A stretch of DNA of 64,000 nucleotides, taken from NCBI GenBank assembly GCA_035547515.1, contig DASZUS010000037.1:1-64000 (forward strand). Direction: 5' to 3'. The notes below the pieces were generated by a model. That model was given only the letters and a program-made list of their open reading frames with translations. It was not told the origin of the DNA and searched no databases. Source of the DNA: DASZTV01 sp035547515 (GTDB lineage: Bacteria > Actinomycetota > Actinomycetes > JAFAQI01). Below, piece after piece: positions 32,576 to 40,693 of the stretch. The translations under genes were made by a program, and so were the position numbers. Position 1 is the stretch's first letter, and every line of letters begins with the position of its first letter.

Positions 32576-33417
32576 CCGCCACCACTGAGCCGACGAGGTC
32601 CCTCGAGGGCTTCGACATCCGGCGCTACCTCGTGGGCATCGGCGGCGACCTGCCTGGCCCGGCCAACGTGATCATGCAGCTGAGCTGGCCGGAGATCGGC
32701 TACGGCGTTATGGAGAGCCGCGTCGAGTCGGGTAGCGCGATGAAGCACCCGTACAAGCGCGCCCGTACGACGTTCACGTACCTGTCGGTCGCGATGCTCG
32801 GCAACGACGAGGACCGGCGCAACTTCGCCAAGGCGGTCAACGGGCAGCACGCGCAGGTCCGCTCCACCGACGAGAGCCCCGTCACCTACAACGCGCTCAA
32901 CCCGGAGCTGCAGCTCTGGGTCGCTGCCTGCCTCTACTACGGCACCCTCGACCTGTACGAACGGATGCACGGGCCGATCGGCGACGAGGTGGAAGCCGAC
33001 CGCTTCTACGCGTACTGCGCGCGGTTCGGAACGACGCTGCAGGTGCGGGAAAGCATGTGGCCGAAGGACCGCGCCGCGTTCGCCGAGTACTGGGAAGCGG
33101 GCGTCAAGCGCGCGAACATCGACGATGCGATGCGCCGCTATCTCAACTCGCTGACGTTGATGGAGAACCTGCCCGAGGCCGTCCAGCGTGTCGCCGCGCA
33201 ACGGTCGCTCTTCTACACGAAGGGATTCCTGCCGCCGCTGTTCCGGGAGCAGATGGGCTACTCATGGTCGGCGGAGGAGGAGGCGCGGTTCACGAAGAAG
33301 CTGCAGCGGCTCGGCCAGATCGACCGCAGGCTTCCGACGAGTGTGAAGGTGCTGCCGTTCAGCGCGCTGCTGTGGGACATGCGCCGCCGCGTCAGGCAGG
33401 GCTCCCCGCTGGTCTGA
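32572..33417 (+). CDS. Oxygenase MpaB family protein (DUF2236)
   Basis: The protein has 281 aa and is mainly helical. LPGPANVIMQLSWPEIGYGVMESRVESGSAMKHPYKRARTTFTYL is the family start. A second histidine region would complete the heme or iron site seen in relatives such as latex-clearing protein and MpaB, although the later histidines are sparse here. Members cleave or oxidise isoprenoid chains, which fits a terpenoid or steroid catabolic setting. ATG 32572 overlaps the TetR stop (ATGA). Confidence 0.8.
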   Translation: MTATTEPTRSLEGFDIRRYLVGIGGDLPGPANVIMQLSWPEIGYGVMESRVESGSAMKHPYKRARTTFTYLSVAMLGNDEDRRNFAKAVNGQHAQVRSTDESPVTYNALNPELQLWVAACLYYGTLDLYERMHGPIGDEVEADRFYAYCARFGTTLQVRESMWPKDRAAFAEYWEAGVKRANIDDAMRRYLNSLTLMENLPEAVQRVAAQRSLFYTKGFLPPLFREQMGYSWSAEEEARFTKKLQRLGQIDRRLPTSVKVLPFSALLWDMRRRVRQGSPLV

Positions 33418-33430
33418 CGAACCTGTCGGG

Positions 33431-34480
33431 ATGCGCACTCTCGCCAGGTGGATCGTCGTTGCGCTGCTGCTGTCGCTGACGCCCCTCGTCGCGAGCGCCG
33501 CAGCGCCGGCCGCTTCGGCCTGGCCGACACCACGAGGTACCACGACCACGGGTGTCACCAGCTTCAAGGGCGACCAGTATCCCTACCGGCTCTACACGCC
33601 GCCGTCGTACCGACCGGGCGCGCCTCTCGTCGTCGTCGCGCACGGCTGCCAGACCACCGCGGCGCAAGAGGAGCAGATCACCGGCTTTGACCAGCTCGCC
33701 GACCGCAACGGCTTCGTGGTCCTGTATCCGGAGGACGACGCTGTCAGCCAGCACCTCCCCGGCCCGATCAAGCAATGCTTCAAGTTCTTCTTCCCGCAGG
33801 TGTATTTCCGTGGCTTTGCCGACACCGCGGCGATCGCGCAGATGACCCGGAGCGTGATCAAGCAGAAGCAGATCGATGCGCAACGCGTGTACCTGGTCGG
33901 GGTCTCGGGCGGCGGTCTGATCACTTCCGCGTCAGCAGGTGCTTACCCGGACCTGTACGCCGCGGTCGGGATCGTCGAGTCGGCAGGCGACGCCGACGGC
34001 TTCTGCCTCGGTACCGGGACCGGGATCCCGGTTCAGGTCAGCGCGGCGCTCGCCAGGATCGCGATGGGACCGAGGGCGCGCGTCGTGCCGCTGTTCGTCA
34101 TGGGCTCGACCGGAGATCTCGCGTTTCCCGCGGCTTGCGAGGAGAAGGCGCTGCAGCAGGGCCTGCGGACCGACAACCTGGTGATCAGCGGAAGTCAGAC
34201 GACGCCGATCTCGCTGCGGCCTGCCTCGGTGCGAAACGGCAAGGTGCCGGGCGGTCGCAGCTACACGCTGAGCACCTTCCGTGATCCGAACGGCTGCCTG
34301 ATCGGTCAGCAGACGATCACCGATGGCATGCCGCACGCGTGGCCGGGGGGTAGTCCCGATCCGCAGTGGAAGGGCTACAGCGACCCGACCGCGCCGAGCG
34401 GCGCGAAGACCGCGTGGGACTTCTTCCGCCACTTCACGCTGAGCGGTACGGCGATGCCCTGCGCTACCGCAGGCTCCTAG
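33431..34480 (+). CDS. Secreted PHB-depolymerase-like esterase
   Basis: The protein has 349 aa with a Sec signal (WIVVALLLSLTPLVASAAA). LVVVAHGCQTTAAQEEQ provides the oxyanion His-Gly. GVSGGG carries the nucleophile Ser159, the Asp of the triad is expected in MGSTGDLAFP, and His is in GMPHAWPGG. This is the catalytic domain type of extracellular poly(3-hydroxybutyrate) depolymerases and feruloyl esterases (LpqC-like). No substrate-binding domain is attached. It starts 13 nt after the DUF2236 gene, so it may be cotranscribed. Confidence 0.85.
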   Translation: MRTLARWIVVALLLSLTPLVASAAAPAASAWPTPRGTTTTGVTSFKGDQYPYRLYTPPSYRPGAPLVVVAHGCQTTAAQEEQITGFDQLADRNGFVVLYPEDDAVSQHLPGPIKQCFKFFFPQVYFRGFADTAAIAQMTRSVIKQKQIDAQRVYLVGVSGGGLITSASAGAYPDLYAAVGIVESAGDADGFCLGTGTGIPVQVSAALARIAMGPRARVVPLFVMGSTGDLAFPAACEEKALQQGLRTDNLVISGSQTTPISLRPASVRNGKVPGGRSYTLSTFRDPNGCLIGQQTITDGMPHAWPGGSPDPQWKGYSDPTAPSGAKTAWDFFRHFTLSGTAMPCATAGS

Positions 34481-34486
34481 CGACCG

Positions 34487-34711
34487 TTACTGCAGGTAGC
34501 CCTCGACCTCGCCGATCGGGCGCGCGCGGGCTTCCTCGGGGTCTTGCCCGGCCTCACGTCGGGCCTGTCGCTGGCGCAGCAGGTCCCAGCACTGGTCGAG
34601 CTGCTCTTCGAGGTGCTGCCGGCGTTCGTGGTTCTCACTGCCGCCGGCGAGCGAGTGTTCTTCGTCGACGAGCGCCTTGATCTGGCTCAGGATGTCCGCG
34701 TCGCTGGTCAT
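34487..34711 (-). CDS. DUF2630 family small protein
   Basis: The protein has 74 aa from ATG 34711; the longer frame to 34750 adds unconserved residues. The sequence ILSQIKALVDEEHSLAGG followed by RRQHLEEQLDQCWDLLRQRQARREAGQDPEEA is diagnostic of DUF2630, a small helical protein of actinobacteria with unknown role. It ends in a short acidic tail, EVEGYLQ. It converges on the esterase gene, with 6 nt between stops. Confidence 0.88.
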   Translation of the reverse strand: MTSDADILSQIKALVDEEHSLAGGSENHERRQHLEEQLDQCWDLLRQRQARREAGQDPEEARARPIGEVEGYLQ

Positions 34712-34796
34712 CGTCCGCCTTCCGCGTCGGCCGGGTTGAGAATCCCACACGTGCTGCGCATCGAAACCCCTGGTAGACGATTGGCATCCTCACACC

Positions 34797-34899
34797 ATGC
34801 GCACAACCATCGATGAGGCGGGCCGTGTCATCGTGCCCAAGATGCTGCGCGACGGAGACCCATCGAGCTCTGAATGTGCCGCTCGAGATCCTCGGCTGA
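34797..34899 (+). pseudogene. Broken AbrB/VapB-type antitoxin remnant
   Basis: MRTTIDEAGRVIVPKMLRD from ATG 34797 is the conserved N-terminal swapped-hairpin of AbrB-like antitoxins. After about 20 codons the frame is lost. The expected continuation NVPLEILG appears in another frame (34873-34896) and then stops at TGA 34897. The family normally has 70-90 residues, so this is a frameshifted and truncated copy. No PIN-domain toxin gene follows; the amine oxidase lies there in the opposite direction. Confidence 0.65.
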
Positions 34900-34915
34900 T
34901 CTGTGATCGGCGGCG

Positions 34916-36805
34916 TCAGTGGTGGCAGTGGTCCGGCGGGTCGATGTCCAACGCCGGGTTCTCGTCGAAGAACCCGTAGGGCCGCAGCGTGAAGCCAGTG
35001 ACCTCGACCGGCATCACCGGGAAGTCCTCGGGGCGTACGACGTGCGTCGACCCGAACGTGTGCCAGAGCACGACGTCGGTGTCGACGACCGGGCGCTGCT
35101 GCTTCACCCACGTGGGCAACCCGGTATGGCCGGGATTGAGGTTGGCGTAGTCGCTGGCCGCGTGCAGCTCCCGCGCGTCGTAGGCGGTGACCCACAGCGC
35201 GTGAGTCGCGAACGCGGCGCGGCGGGCGACGTGGCTGTCGGGTGCGGCGATCATCGTCGGTGTCGCTGACGGGACGAGCTCGTAGCCGACCGGCTCGCCT
35301 ACCGCGTTCAAGACGTTCGGGTTGACGATCTTCCAGCGGCGCCCGGCAGCGGTGTTCGAGTCCCGCGGCCCCTCGGTCTCCACGACCGTCTCTGCCAGCT
35401 CCCAGGCGTGGCCCCCAGTGGGCGTGACCTCCGTCTCGACGACGCGGTTGGTGTTGCCGTCGATGTCGAGGTCGAGCCGCGCGCAGAACAGGTGCTGGTG
35501 GTGGGCACCCGCCAGCCCCGGCATCACGAGCCGAGTCCCCACCGGCGCGCTGCCGTCGTCCTTCGCCCGCTCGGTCTGGATGATGCCGGTCAGCTGCACC
35601 TCGAGCTGGATCTTCGCGTCGGTGTAGAAGTACCAGCGGAAGGCGTACTCGTAGTTGCCCGCGGTGATGACGCAGTTCACGACGAACCGACGGCTGCGTC
35701 GGGACTGCACGTCTCCCGAGTGCAGATCCGTGTGCTTCCACGCCAGGCCGTGGTCCTCCTCGTGCAGGCAGATCGCGTTGCGCTGCACGTACGGGTTGCC
35801 CCAGTCGTCGGCAAGTACCACGTCGACGTAGGTGATGTCGCCGACGCAGTCGCAGCCGAGCTCGAGCGAGTTCACGAACTTGCCCATCGACAGCTCGCCG
35901 GCGTCGAAGGTGTTCTTCCACCGGGTGCTGGGCGACAGGCCGCCGTAGGGCACCACCATCTCGGAGACCGACAGGCGGTGCGCGATCGAGCGGCCGCGAT
36001 AGGTGACGTTGTGGATCACCAGGCCGGTCACCGGGTGCATCGTGAAGCGGAAGCTCCAGCCCTCCCATGAGACGTGGTTCTTCTCGAGCGTGAACGACGT
36101 CCCGTGCGGCTGCGTGATCTCGATCGGCTTTGCCGTCCCGCGCGGCGGGCGCGCGTGCTCGCCGTCGTAGCGGCTCTGGGTGCGCGGGACCTCCCGGGCG
36201 TCGACATCGAGCAGGTCGATGACCTCGAGGGTGTCCAGGTCGATCGTCGCGACAAGACCGTCGAGGGGATGGGCGTAGCCGTTGTCGGTGCGGTCGGCCC
36301 GCCAGTAGGCCACCGCCCGGGCGATGCGGCGCGTGGTGCCGTCGGCGAGCAGCTCCCACGGCTCGTCGAACCGGCCGGCCGGCCAGGGATCGATCTGCAC
36401 GGTGCTCACGTCGTCGACGCCGCGGGCGGCGCATGCCGCGACGAACCGCGGGTCCTTGCGGGCGGCCTCGCCCGCGGCATGGAGCTCCATCGCCGCGTAG
36501 GGCGGGTGCGAGTCCAGCACCTCTTCGTACGACGTGATCTCGCCGCGGGTCGCCGAGACGACGATGACGTAGGCAACGCGGCTGCTCGGTGAGCGCAGCA
36601 GGTACTGCACCCGGCGGTCGACCGCACCGCCGGGGGTATGCGCCGCGAGCTCGGCCTTGTCCGGTTCGTAGAGCGCTGCGACGTGCACGACGGCGTCGGC
36701 CGGAATCCGTCCGTCGGCGCGCCAGGCCTCGGTCGCGGTCCGGACCTCGTCGATCGTCAGCGGGTCGAGCGGATGGGGTGCGGGCGGGGCGGCTTCGAAG
36801 GTCAT
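34916..36805 (-). CDS. Primary (copper/TPQ) amine oxidase
   Basis: The protein has 629 aa from ATG 36805, with AGGAA upstream. All catalytic parts are visible: base Asp301 in RWKNTFDAGELSMG, the topaquinone precursor Tyr385 in TAGNYEY, copper ligands His436 and His438 (HHQH) and the third His in GSTHVVRPEDFPVMP. The two N-terminal CuAO domains precede the catalytic barrel. It oxidises primary amines to aldehydes with release of ammonia and hydrogen peroxide. No signal peptide is seen. It may supply nitrogen or detoxify amines. Confidence 0.94.
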   Translation of the reverse strand: MTFEAAPPAPHPLDPLTIDEVRTATEAWRADGRIPADAVVHVAALYEPDKAELAAHTPGGAVDRRVQYLLRSPSSRVAYVIVVSATRGEITSYEEVLDSHPPYAAMELHAAGEAARKDPRFVAACAARGVDDVSTVQIDPWPAGRFDEPWELLADGTTRRIARAVAYWRADRTDNGYAHPLDGLVATIDLDTLEVIDLLDVDAREVPRTQSRYDGEHARPPRGTAKPIEITQPHGTSFTLEKNHVSWEGWSFRFTMHPVTGLVIHNVTYRGRSIAHRLSVSEMVVPYGGLSPSTRWKNTFDAGELSMGKFVNSLELGCDCVGDITYVDVVLADDWGNPYVQRNAICLHEEDHGLAWKHTDLHSGDVQSRRSRRFVVNCVITAGNYEYAFRWYFYTDAKIQLEVQLTGIIQTERAKDDGSAPVGTRLVMPGLAGAHHQHLFCARLDLDIDGNTNRVVETEVTPTGGHAWELAETVVETEGPRDSNTAAGRRWKIVNPNVLNAVGEPVGYELVPSATPTMIAAPDSHVARRAAFATHALWVTAYDARELHAASDYANLNPGHTGLPTWVKQQRPVVDTDVVLWHTFGSTHVVRPEDFPVMPVEVTGFTLRPYGFFDENPALDIDPPDHCHH

Positions 36806-36896
36806 CGGCGGTTTCCTGACGCGCGTGTCATAGTCGGCACCGGCACAGGATCGCACTTCGAGGCAGCGCCCGCAGCACCCCAGCCGCCGCGACACC

Positions 36897-36902
36897 TAGC
36901 CT
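36897..36902 (+). promoter_or_regulatory. -10 box of leaderless promoter
   Basis: TAGCCT lies 7 nt before GTG 36910 of the GH18-like gene. No ribosome site is present between them. Confidence 0.5.
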
Positions 36903-36909
36903 CGGTGCG

Positions 36910-37926
36910 GTGGCTACGAGAGCGAGGCATCGGGCGCTGGCCGGCGCCGTCGCAGCGCTGACGTTGCTAGGACCCGCGGCCGCGTCGGCGAGCAGCGGCG
37001 TTGCGAGCACCGCCCGGAGACTCGCGATCACTGCCTTCCAGGAGGTCGGCGACCCGAATGCGCTGATCACCCGCAGCGAGAAAGCGATCACGACGGTTGG
37101 CGTCGACGGCGTGGACGTCACCCGCGACGGGTCCGCGGTGAGCCCGCCCGGCTCGGGAGCACTGGCCGCGCTGGCGGTGGCGCACCGTGACGGGCTGCGG
37201 GCGGAGTTCCTGGTCAGCAACTGGGACGACCGGATCAACGACTTCTCCCCGGCGATCGCACAACGGCTGCTCACCAACGCCGGCAACGTCTCGCAGGTCG
37301 CGACGCAGCTGGCCGACGACGTGCAACGGCAAGGGTGGGACGGCGTCTCCGTCGACCTCGAGTCGCTCGACGCGGCGGATGCAACCGGGCTGGTCGATCT
37401 GCTGTCCGCGCTTCGGGCGAGCCTGCCGGCCGGCAAGTCGATCAGCGTCTGCATCTCCAACTCGCTGACCGCCGCGGCGTACCGGGAGCGTGGCTACGAT
37501 CTGGCAGGCATCGCGGGCACCGGCGCGCGGGTGATCCTCATGGCCTACGACCAGCACGGCACGTGGGAGAACCAGCCCGGTCCGGTGGGTGCGCTCGCGT
37601 GGCAGCGTCGCGGCCTCGCGGCGCTGCGTGCGCGGGTTCCTGCCGCCCAGGTCGACCTCGGCCAGGCTGGGTACGGCTACGCGTGGCGCCCGCACCGCAA
37701 TGTCCAGATCAGCGACGCCCGAGCCCGGCAGATCGTGGCGGCCAACCACGGCAGTGCCCGGTTCGATGCTGCCGCCGGAGAGTGGACGGCGAGCCTGCCG
37801 GACGGCTCGACGCTGTGGTGGGCGGATGCGCGCTCATTCGCGCTTCGCGTGAAGCTTGCCCTTCGCCAGCATCTGCATGGCCTCGCCGTGTGGGATCTGG
37901 GCGAGTCCGATCCGCTCTCGCTCTAG
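36910..37926 (+). CDS. Secreted GH18-like glycoside hydrolase (chitinase fold)
   Basis: The protein has 338 aa with a Sec signal (ALAGAVAALTLLGPAAASA). QGWDGVSVDLESLD (residues 141-154) corresponds to the GH18 DGxDxDxE motif, with Asp149 and the acid Glu151 kept but the first Asp spaced differently (Asp144). VILMAYDQHG matches the M-x-Y-D strand, and HGLAVWDLGESD the closing Trp strand. This is closest to the spore-cortex/YaaH-like branch, which cuts N-acetylglucosamine linkages. The stop codon shares a CTAG palindrome with the stop of the convergent glycosylase gene. Confidence 0.8.
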   Translation: MATRARHRALAGAVAALTLLGPAAASASSGVASTARRLAITAFQEVGDPNALITRSEKAITTVGVDGVDVTRDGSAVSPPGSGALAALAVAHRDGLRAEFLVSNWDDRINDFSPAIAQRLLTNAGNVSQVATQLADDVQRQGWDGVSVDLESLDAADATGLVDLLSALRASLPAGKSISVCISNSLTAAAYRERGYDLAGIAGTGARVILMAYDQHGTWENQPGPVGALAWQRRGLAALRARVPAAQVDLGQAGYGYAWRPHRNVQISDARARQIVAANHGSARFDAAAGEWTASLPDGSTLWWADARSFALRVKLALRQHLHGLAVWDLGESDPLSL

Positions 37927-38501
37927 CCCTTCGCCAGCTTGGCGGCGGCCTTCGCCAGCTTCTTCGCCTCGCGGACCTTCACCAACGTCTCGCCATCGGT
38001 GATGTCGGCGACCGAGAGCAACGCTCCCTTCTTGCCGAACTCGCCGGCCGCGTCACGCCAGCCGCGCGGTGTCACGCCGTACTGCTTGCCGAGCAGCGCG
38101 ACGAAGATCTTCGCCTTGTGCGCGCCGAACCCCGGTAGGGCCTCGACCCGCTTGCGCAGCTCTTCACCGTTCCTCACGCCGGTCCAGATGCCGGTGGGGT
38201 CGCCGTCGTAGTTCGCCACGATCAGCCGGCACAGCTGCTGCACCCGTCCGGCCATCGACCCGGGGAACCGGTGGATCGCGGGCGGGGTCGCGAAGATCTT
38301 CGCCAGCGCCTCGGGGTCGTAGTCCGCGAGCTCCTTCACGTCGAGCTCGTGCCCCAGACGCTCGGTCAGCGTCAACGGGCCGGTGAACGCCCACTCCAGC
38401 GGCATCTGCTGGTCGAGCACCATCCCGATCAGCAGCGCGAGCGGATCGCGTGAGAGCAGCGCGTCGGCATCTGCGCGCTGCGCGAGGCACAACTGCGGCA
38501 T
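37923..38501 (-). CDS. HhH-GPD family DNA glycosylase-like protein
   Basis: The protein has 192 aa. LIGMVLDQQMPLEWAF is the start of the helical core. VEALPGFGAHKAKIFVALLGKQYGV is the helix-hairpin-helix that binds DNA, and WRDAAGEFGKKGALLSVADI follows. The Lys-rich tail is short. Family members remove damaged bases such as 3-methyladenine. The catalytic Asp expected downstream of the hairpin is not obvious (WRDAAG gives a candidate), so activity should be treated as likely rather than shown. It is convergent with the GH18-like gene. Confidence 0.8.
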   Translation of the reverse strand: MPQLCLAQRADADALLSRDPLALLIGMVLDQQMPLEWAFTGPLTLTERLGHELDVKELADYDPEALAKIFATPPAIHRFPGSMAGRVQQLCRLIVANYDGDPTGIWTGVRNGEELRKRVEALPGFGAHKAKIFVALLGKQYGVTPRGWRDAAGEFGKKGALLSVADITDGETLVKVREAKKLAKAAAKLAKG

Positions 38502-38587
38502 GCGCCGTCAACCTCCCCACCAGCCGGAAAGCGGCGCCGGCTGCCGCCGGCACTGTCGACCTTAGACCGGGGGCGCATGATGGTCCG

Positions 38588-39079
38588 ATGCGCCTCTTGC
38601 CGGTTGTCGCCGCGCTTGCCGTCGCGGGCGCGCTCGGCGTGTGCGGCTGCTCGGACAGCTCGAGCGGCACGGGCGCCGCGGCGGCGTCGGCACCCGCCTC
38701 CTCGGCGGCTCCTTCCACTGCCGCGCAGCCGATCCCGTCGATTCCCGAGTCGTTCACGCTGCTGCCCTGCCCGGCGCACCGGCCGGTCACCACGCTGCAG
38801 ATCGAAGGCTGCGCGGAGCATCGCATCGTCGCGCTGGACAGCCGGGTCACGCAGATCGCTCGCTCGGTCTACGCCGAGCTGCGCTCCGCCGCGGCGAAGC
38901 GGCGGCTGGTCGCCTCGCAGGCCGCCTGGATCGCCCGCCGTCGCGCGGTCTGCCTCGAGGCGTCGAACGCCTACTCCGGCGGCACGCTCGCCCCGGTCGC
39001 GTACGCAACCTGCGAGGTGCGCCAGGACCGCAGGCGGGCCGTCGCCCTCGCAGCGCTCGGCGGCGCCGCCAGCCCCTGA
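38588..39079 (+). CDS. Lipoprotein with LprI-like domain
   Basis: The protein has 163 aa from ATG 38588. The N-terminus MRLLPVVAALAVAGALGVCGC looks like a lipoprotein signal with the acylated Cys most likely at residue 21 (VCGC). A Ser/Ala/Pro linker follows. The C-terminal part holds GCAEHRIVALDSRVTQIARSVY, AAWIARRRAVCLEAS and ATCEVRQDRRRAV, the Cys-paired helical pattern of LprI, a family that includes lysozyme inhibitors. It would sit on the outer face of the membrane. The assignment is by motif. Confidence 0.7.
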   Translation: MRLLPVVAALAVAGALGVCGCSDSSSGTGAAAASAPASSAAPSTAAQPIPSIPESFTLLPCPAHRPVTTLQIEGCAEHRIVALDSRVTQIARSVYAELRSAAAKRRLVASQAAWIARRRAVCLEASNAYSGGTLAPVAYATCEVRQDRRRAVALAALGGAASP

Positions 39080-39109
39080 TCCGCTCGGCGCGGCGGGGGA
39101 GGCGTTCGT

Positions 39110-39115
39110 TAGGTT
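39110..39115 (+). promoter_or_regulatory. -10 box of leaderless ArsC-like gene promoter
   Basis: TAGGTT lies 6 nt before GTG 39122. Confidence 0.5.
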
Positions 39116-39121
39116 GGGCTC

Positions 39122-39484
39122 GTGGAGATCTGGTACAACCCGCGATGCTCGAAATGCCGGATTGCGAAAGAGGCGGTCGAGGCCGCCGGCGTCGAGTTCG
39201 ACCTGCGGCTCTACCTCGAGGACGCTCCCAGCGAGACCGAGCTGCGCGACGTGATCACCCGGACCGGCCTCGAACCGTGGGAGATCTGCCGCACGGGCGA
39301 CGCATCAGGACTGGGTGTGACGCTGCCGGCGAAGGATGCGGCTCATCGCGACGAGTGGATCGCCGCGATGGTGGCCAACCCGCCGTTGATCCAGCGGCCG
39401 ATCGTCATCGCCGACGACGGCACGGCCTACGTCGCCCGCGACGAGGAATCGGTCTCCGCCGCGATCGAACACTCCCGCAAGTGA
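39122..39484 (+). CDS. ArsC/Spx-family thioredoxin-fold protein
   Basis: The protein has 120 aa. NPRCSKCRIAKEAVEAAGVEF places the catalytic cysteine pair (CSKC) at the usual position near residue 9. IQRPIVIADDGTAYVAR is the family R-P-I strand. The length suits glutaredoxin-dependent arsenate reductases and YffB/ArsC-like proteins. No arsenic genes are near, so arsenate reduction is not supported by context; a general thiol role is equally likely. The gene begins with GTG and appears leaderless. Confidence 0.85.
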   Translation: MEIWYNPRCSKCRIAKEAVEAAGVEFDLRLYLEDAPSETELRDVITRTGLEPWEICRTGDASGLGVTLPAKDAAHRDEWIAAMVANPPLIQRPIVIADDGTAYVARDEESVSAAIEHSRK

Positions 39485-39488
39485 CGCC

Positions 39489-40547
39489 CTAGCTCCACAC
39501 CCGCACGTAGTCGACCAGGGTCGTCGCCGGCAGCGGGGTCGATGCGGTCGGCGCGTTGCCGCCGACGCCGAGCGCCTGTGTCAGCGCGATGAAGAACGGC
39601 TGGTCGAACGGTGCCGGACTCGTGGTGTTCGACGGCTGGTAGTTGTCGACCAGACAGGTGTTGCCGTTGTAGGTGAGGGTGATCCGGCCGGGCTGCCAGT
39701 CGACCGCGTAGTCGTTGAACTGGGTCGGGTCGATGATGCAGGTGTAGTCGTTGGTGACGATGTTCGTGTTCGTCGTCGTGTTCACCGTCGAGGCGCTGTA
39801 GTCGTAGTGGATGTAGGGGATCACCTGGTTGTCGTACTGGCTGTAGAACTCGGCGAAGTCGATCTCGCCTGAACCGGGAAACGCGCCGTACTTCGTGTCG
39901 TCGGTCGGCCACAGCCAGAAGGTCTCCTGCAGGCCGGGCACGCTCGACTGGGCCAGCTTGGCTCGCACCTCGAACCGGCCGTAGGTCTGGTGGAAGCCGT
40001 AGTAGGTGGTGACCTCCCCGCCTTCGTACTGCGTCGAGAAGTTGTGCAGGGCGAGACCGGCGGTGGTCGGCGCCGCGCAGGTGAACTTCGCCGCCGTCTT
40101 GACCACGGACAGGTGCAGGTAGCCGCCGGACTCCGAGACGGTGTCGGGGCTGTCGACGTAGCAGACCTTGTACGGCGAGGCCCCCGTCGTGAAGTTGCTG
40201 TTGGAGGTGAGCTGCGGCGCCCACTGCGTCCGGTCGAGCGCGGTCCCGTTGAACTCGTCGTCGAAGCTGCAGACGTAGGGCGTGCCGTCGGGCTTGGTGT
40301 ACTGCTCGCCGCCGCAGTCGCCCGCCGGGCTGGCGGTTGGCGTCGGCGAGCTGGTCGTCGGCGCCGGGGTGGGCGTAGGCGTCGGAGTCACCTTGCACTG
40401 ACCCAGCAGCTGCTGGAGACCGTTGCACGTGGTGGCGGCGGCCGTGGCATGCGGCGCCGCGGCCGATGCTCCGGCGGAAGTCAGCATCACCGACCCGCCC
40501 ATGACGGCAGCGATTCCCAGGGCGGCAGCGGCGCGGCGCGGCTTCAT
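39489..40547 (-). CDS. Secreted family GH16 beta-glucanase-like enzyme
   Basis: The protein has 352 aa from ATG 40547 with a signal peptide (ALGIAAVMGGSVMLTSAGASA). A short Cys-containing start and a Pro/Thr/Ser linker (about 53-76) lead to the GH16 jelly roll. GEIDFAEFY supplies nucleophile Glu228, Asp230 and acid/base Glu233 (E-x-D-x-x-E). ETFWLWP and FNDYAVDWQPGRITLTYNG are the flanking strands. It should cut internal beta-1,3 or mixed-linkage glucans outside the cell. It converges on the ArsC-like gene with 4 nt between them. Confidence 0.92.
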   Translation of the reverse strand: MKPRRAAAALGIAAVMGGSVMLTSAGASAAAPHATAAATTCNGLQQLLGQCKVTPTPTPTPAPTTSSPTPTASPAGDCGGEQYTKPDGTPYVCSFDDEFNGTALDRTQWAPQLTSNSNFTTGASPYKVCYVDSPDTVSESGGYLHLSVVKTAAKFTCAAPTTAGLALHNFSTQYEGGEVTTYYGFHQTYGRFEVRAKLAQSSVPGLQETFWLWPTDDTKYGAFPGSGEIDFAEFYSQYDNQVIPYIHYDYSASTVNTTTNTNIVTNDYTCIIDPTQFNDYAVDWQPGRITLTYNGNTCLVDNYQPSNTTSPAPFDQPFFIALTQALGVGGNAPTASTPLPATTLVDYVRVWS

Positions 40548-40693
40548 GATCGTCAGTATCGGGGTCCAGGGCGCATAACACCACAACGAGGGCTTGACCC
40601 TCACGTGACGTGGCGTACGTGCCCGACGCGATCGTCGCCAACGTGGAGGCGCACGTCCGCTAGGCGGTTGACCGCGGTGGGAACAATGAAGGC

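Noticed and set aside
39122..39484. Arsenate resistance locus
   Set aside because: Only one ArsC-like gene is present, with no arsenite exporter or ArsR regulator nearby.
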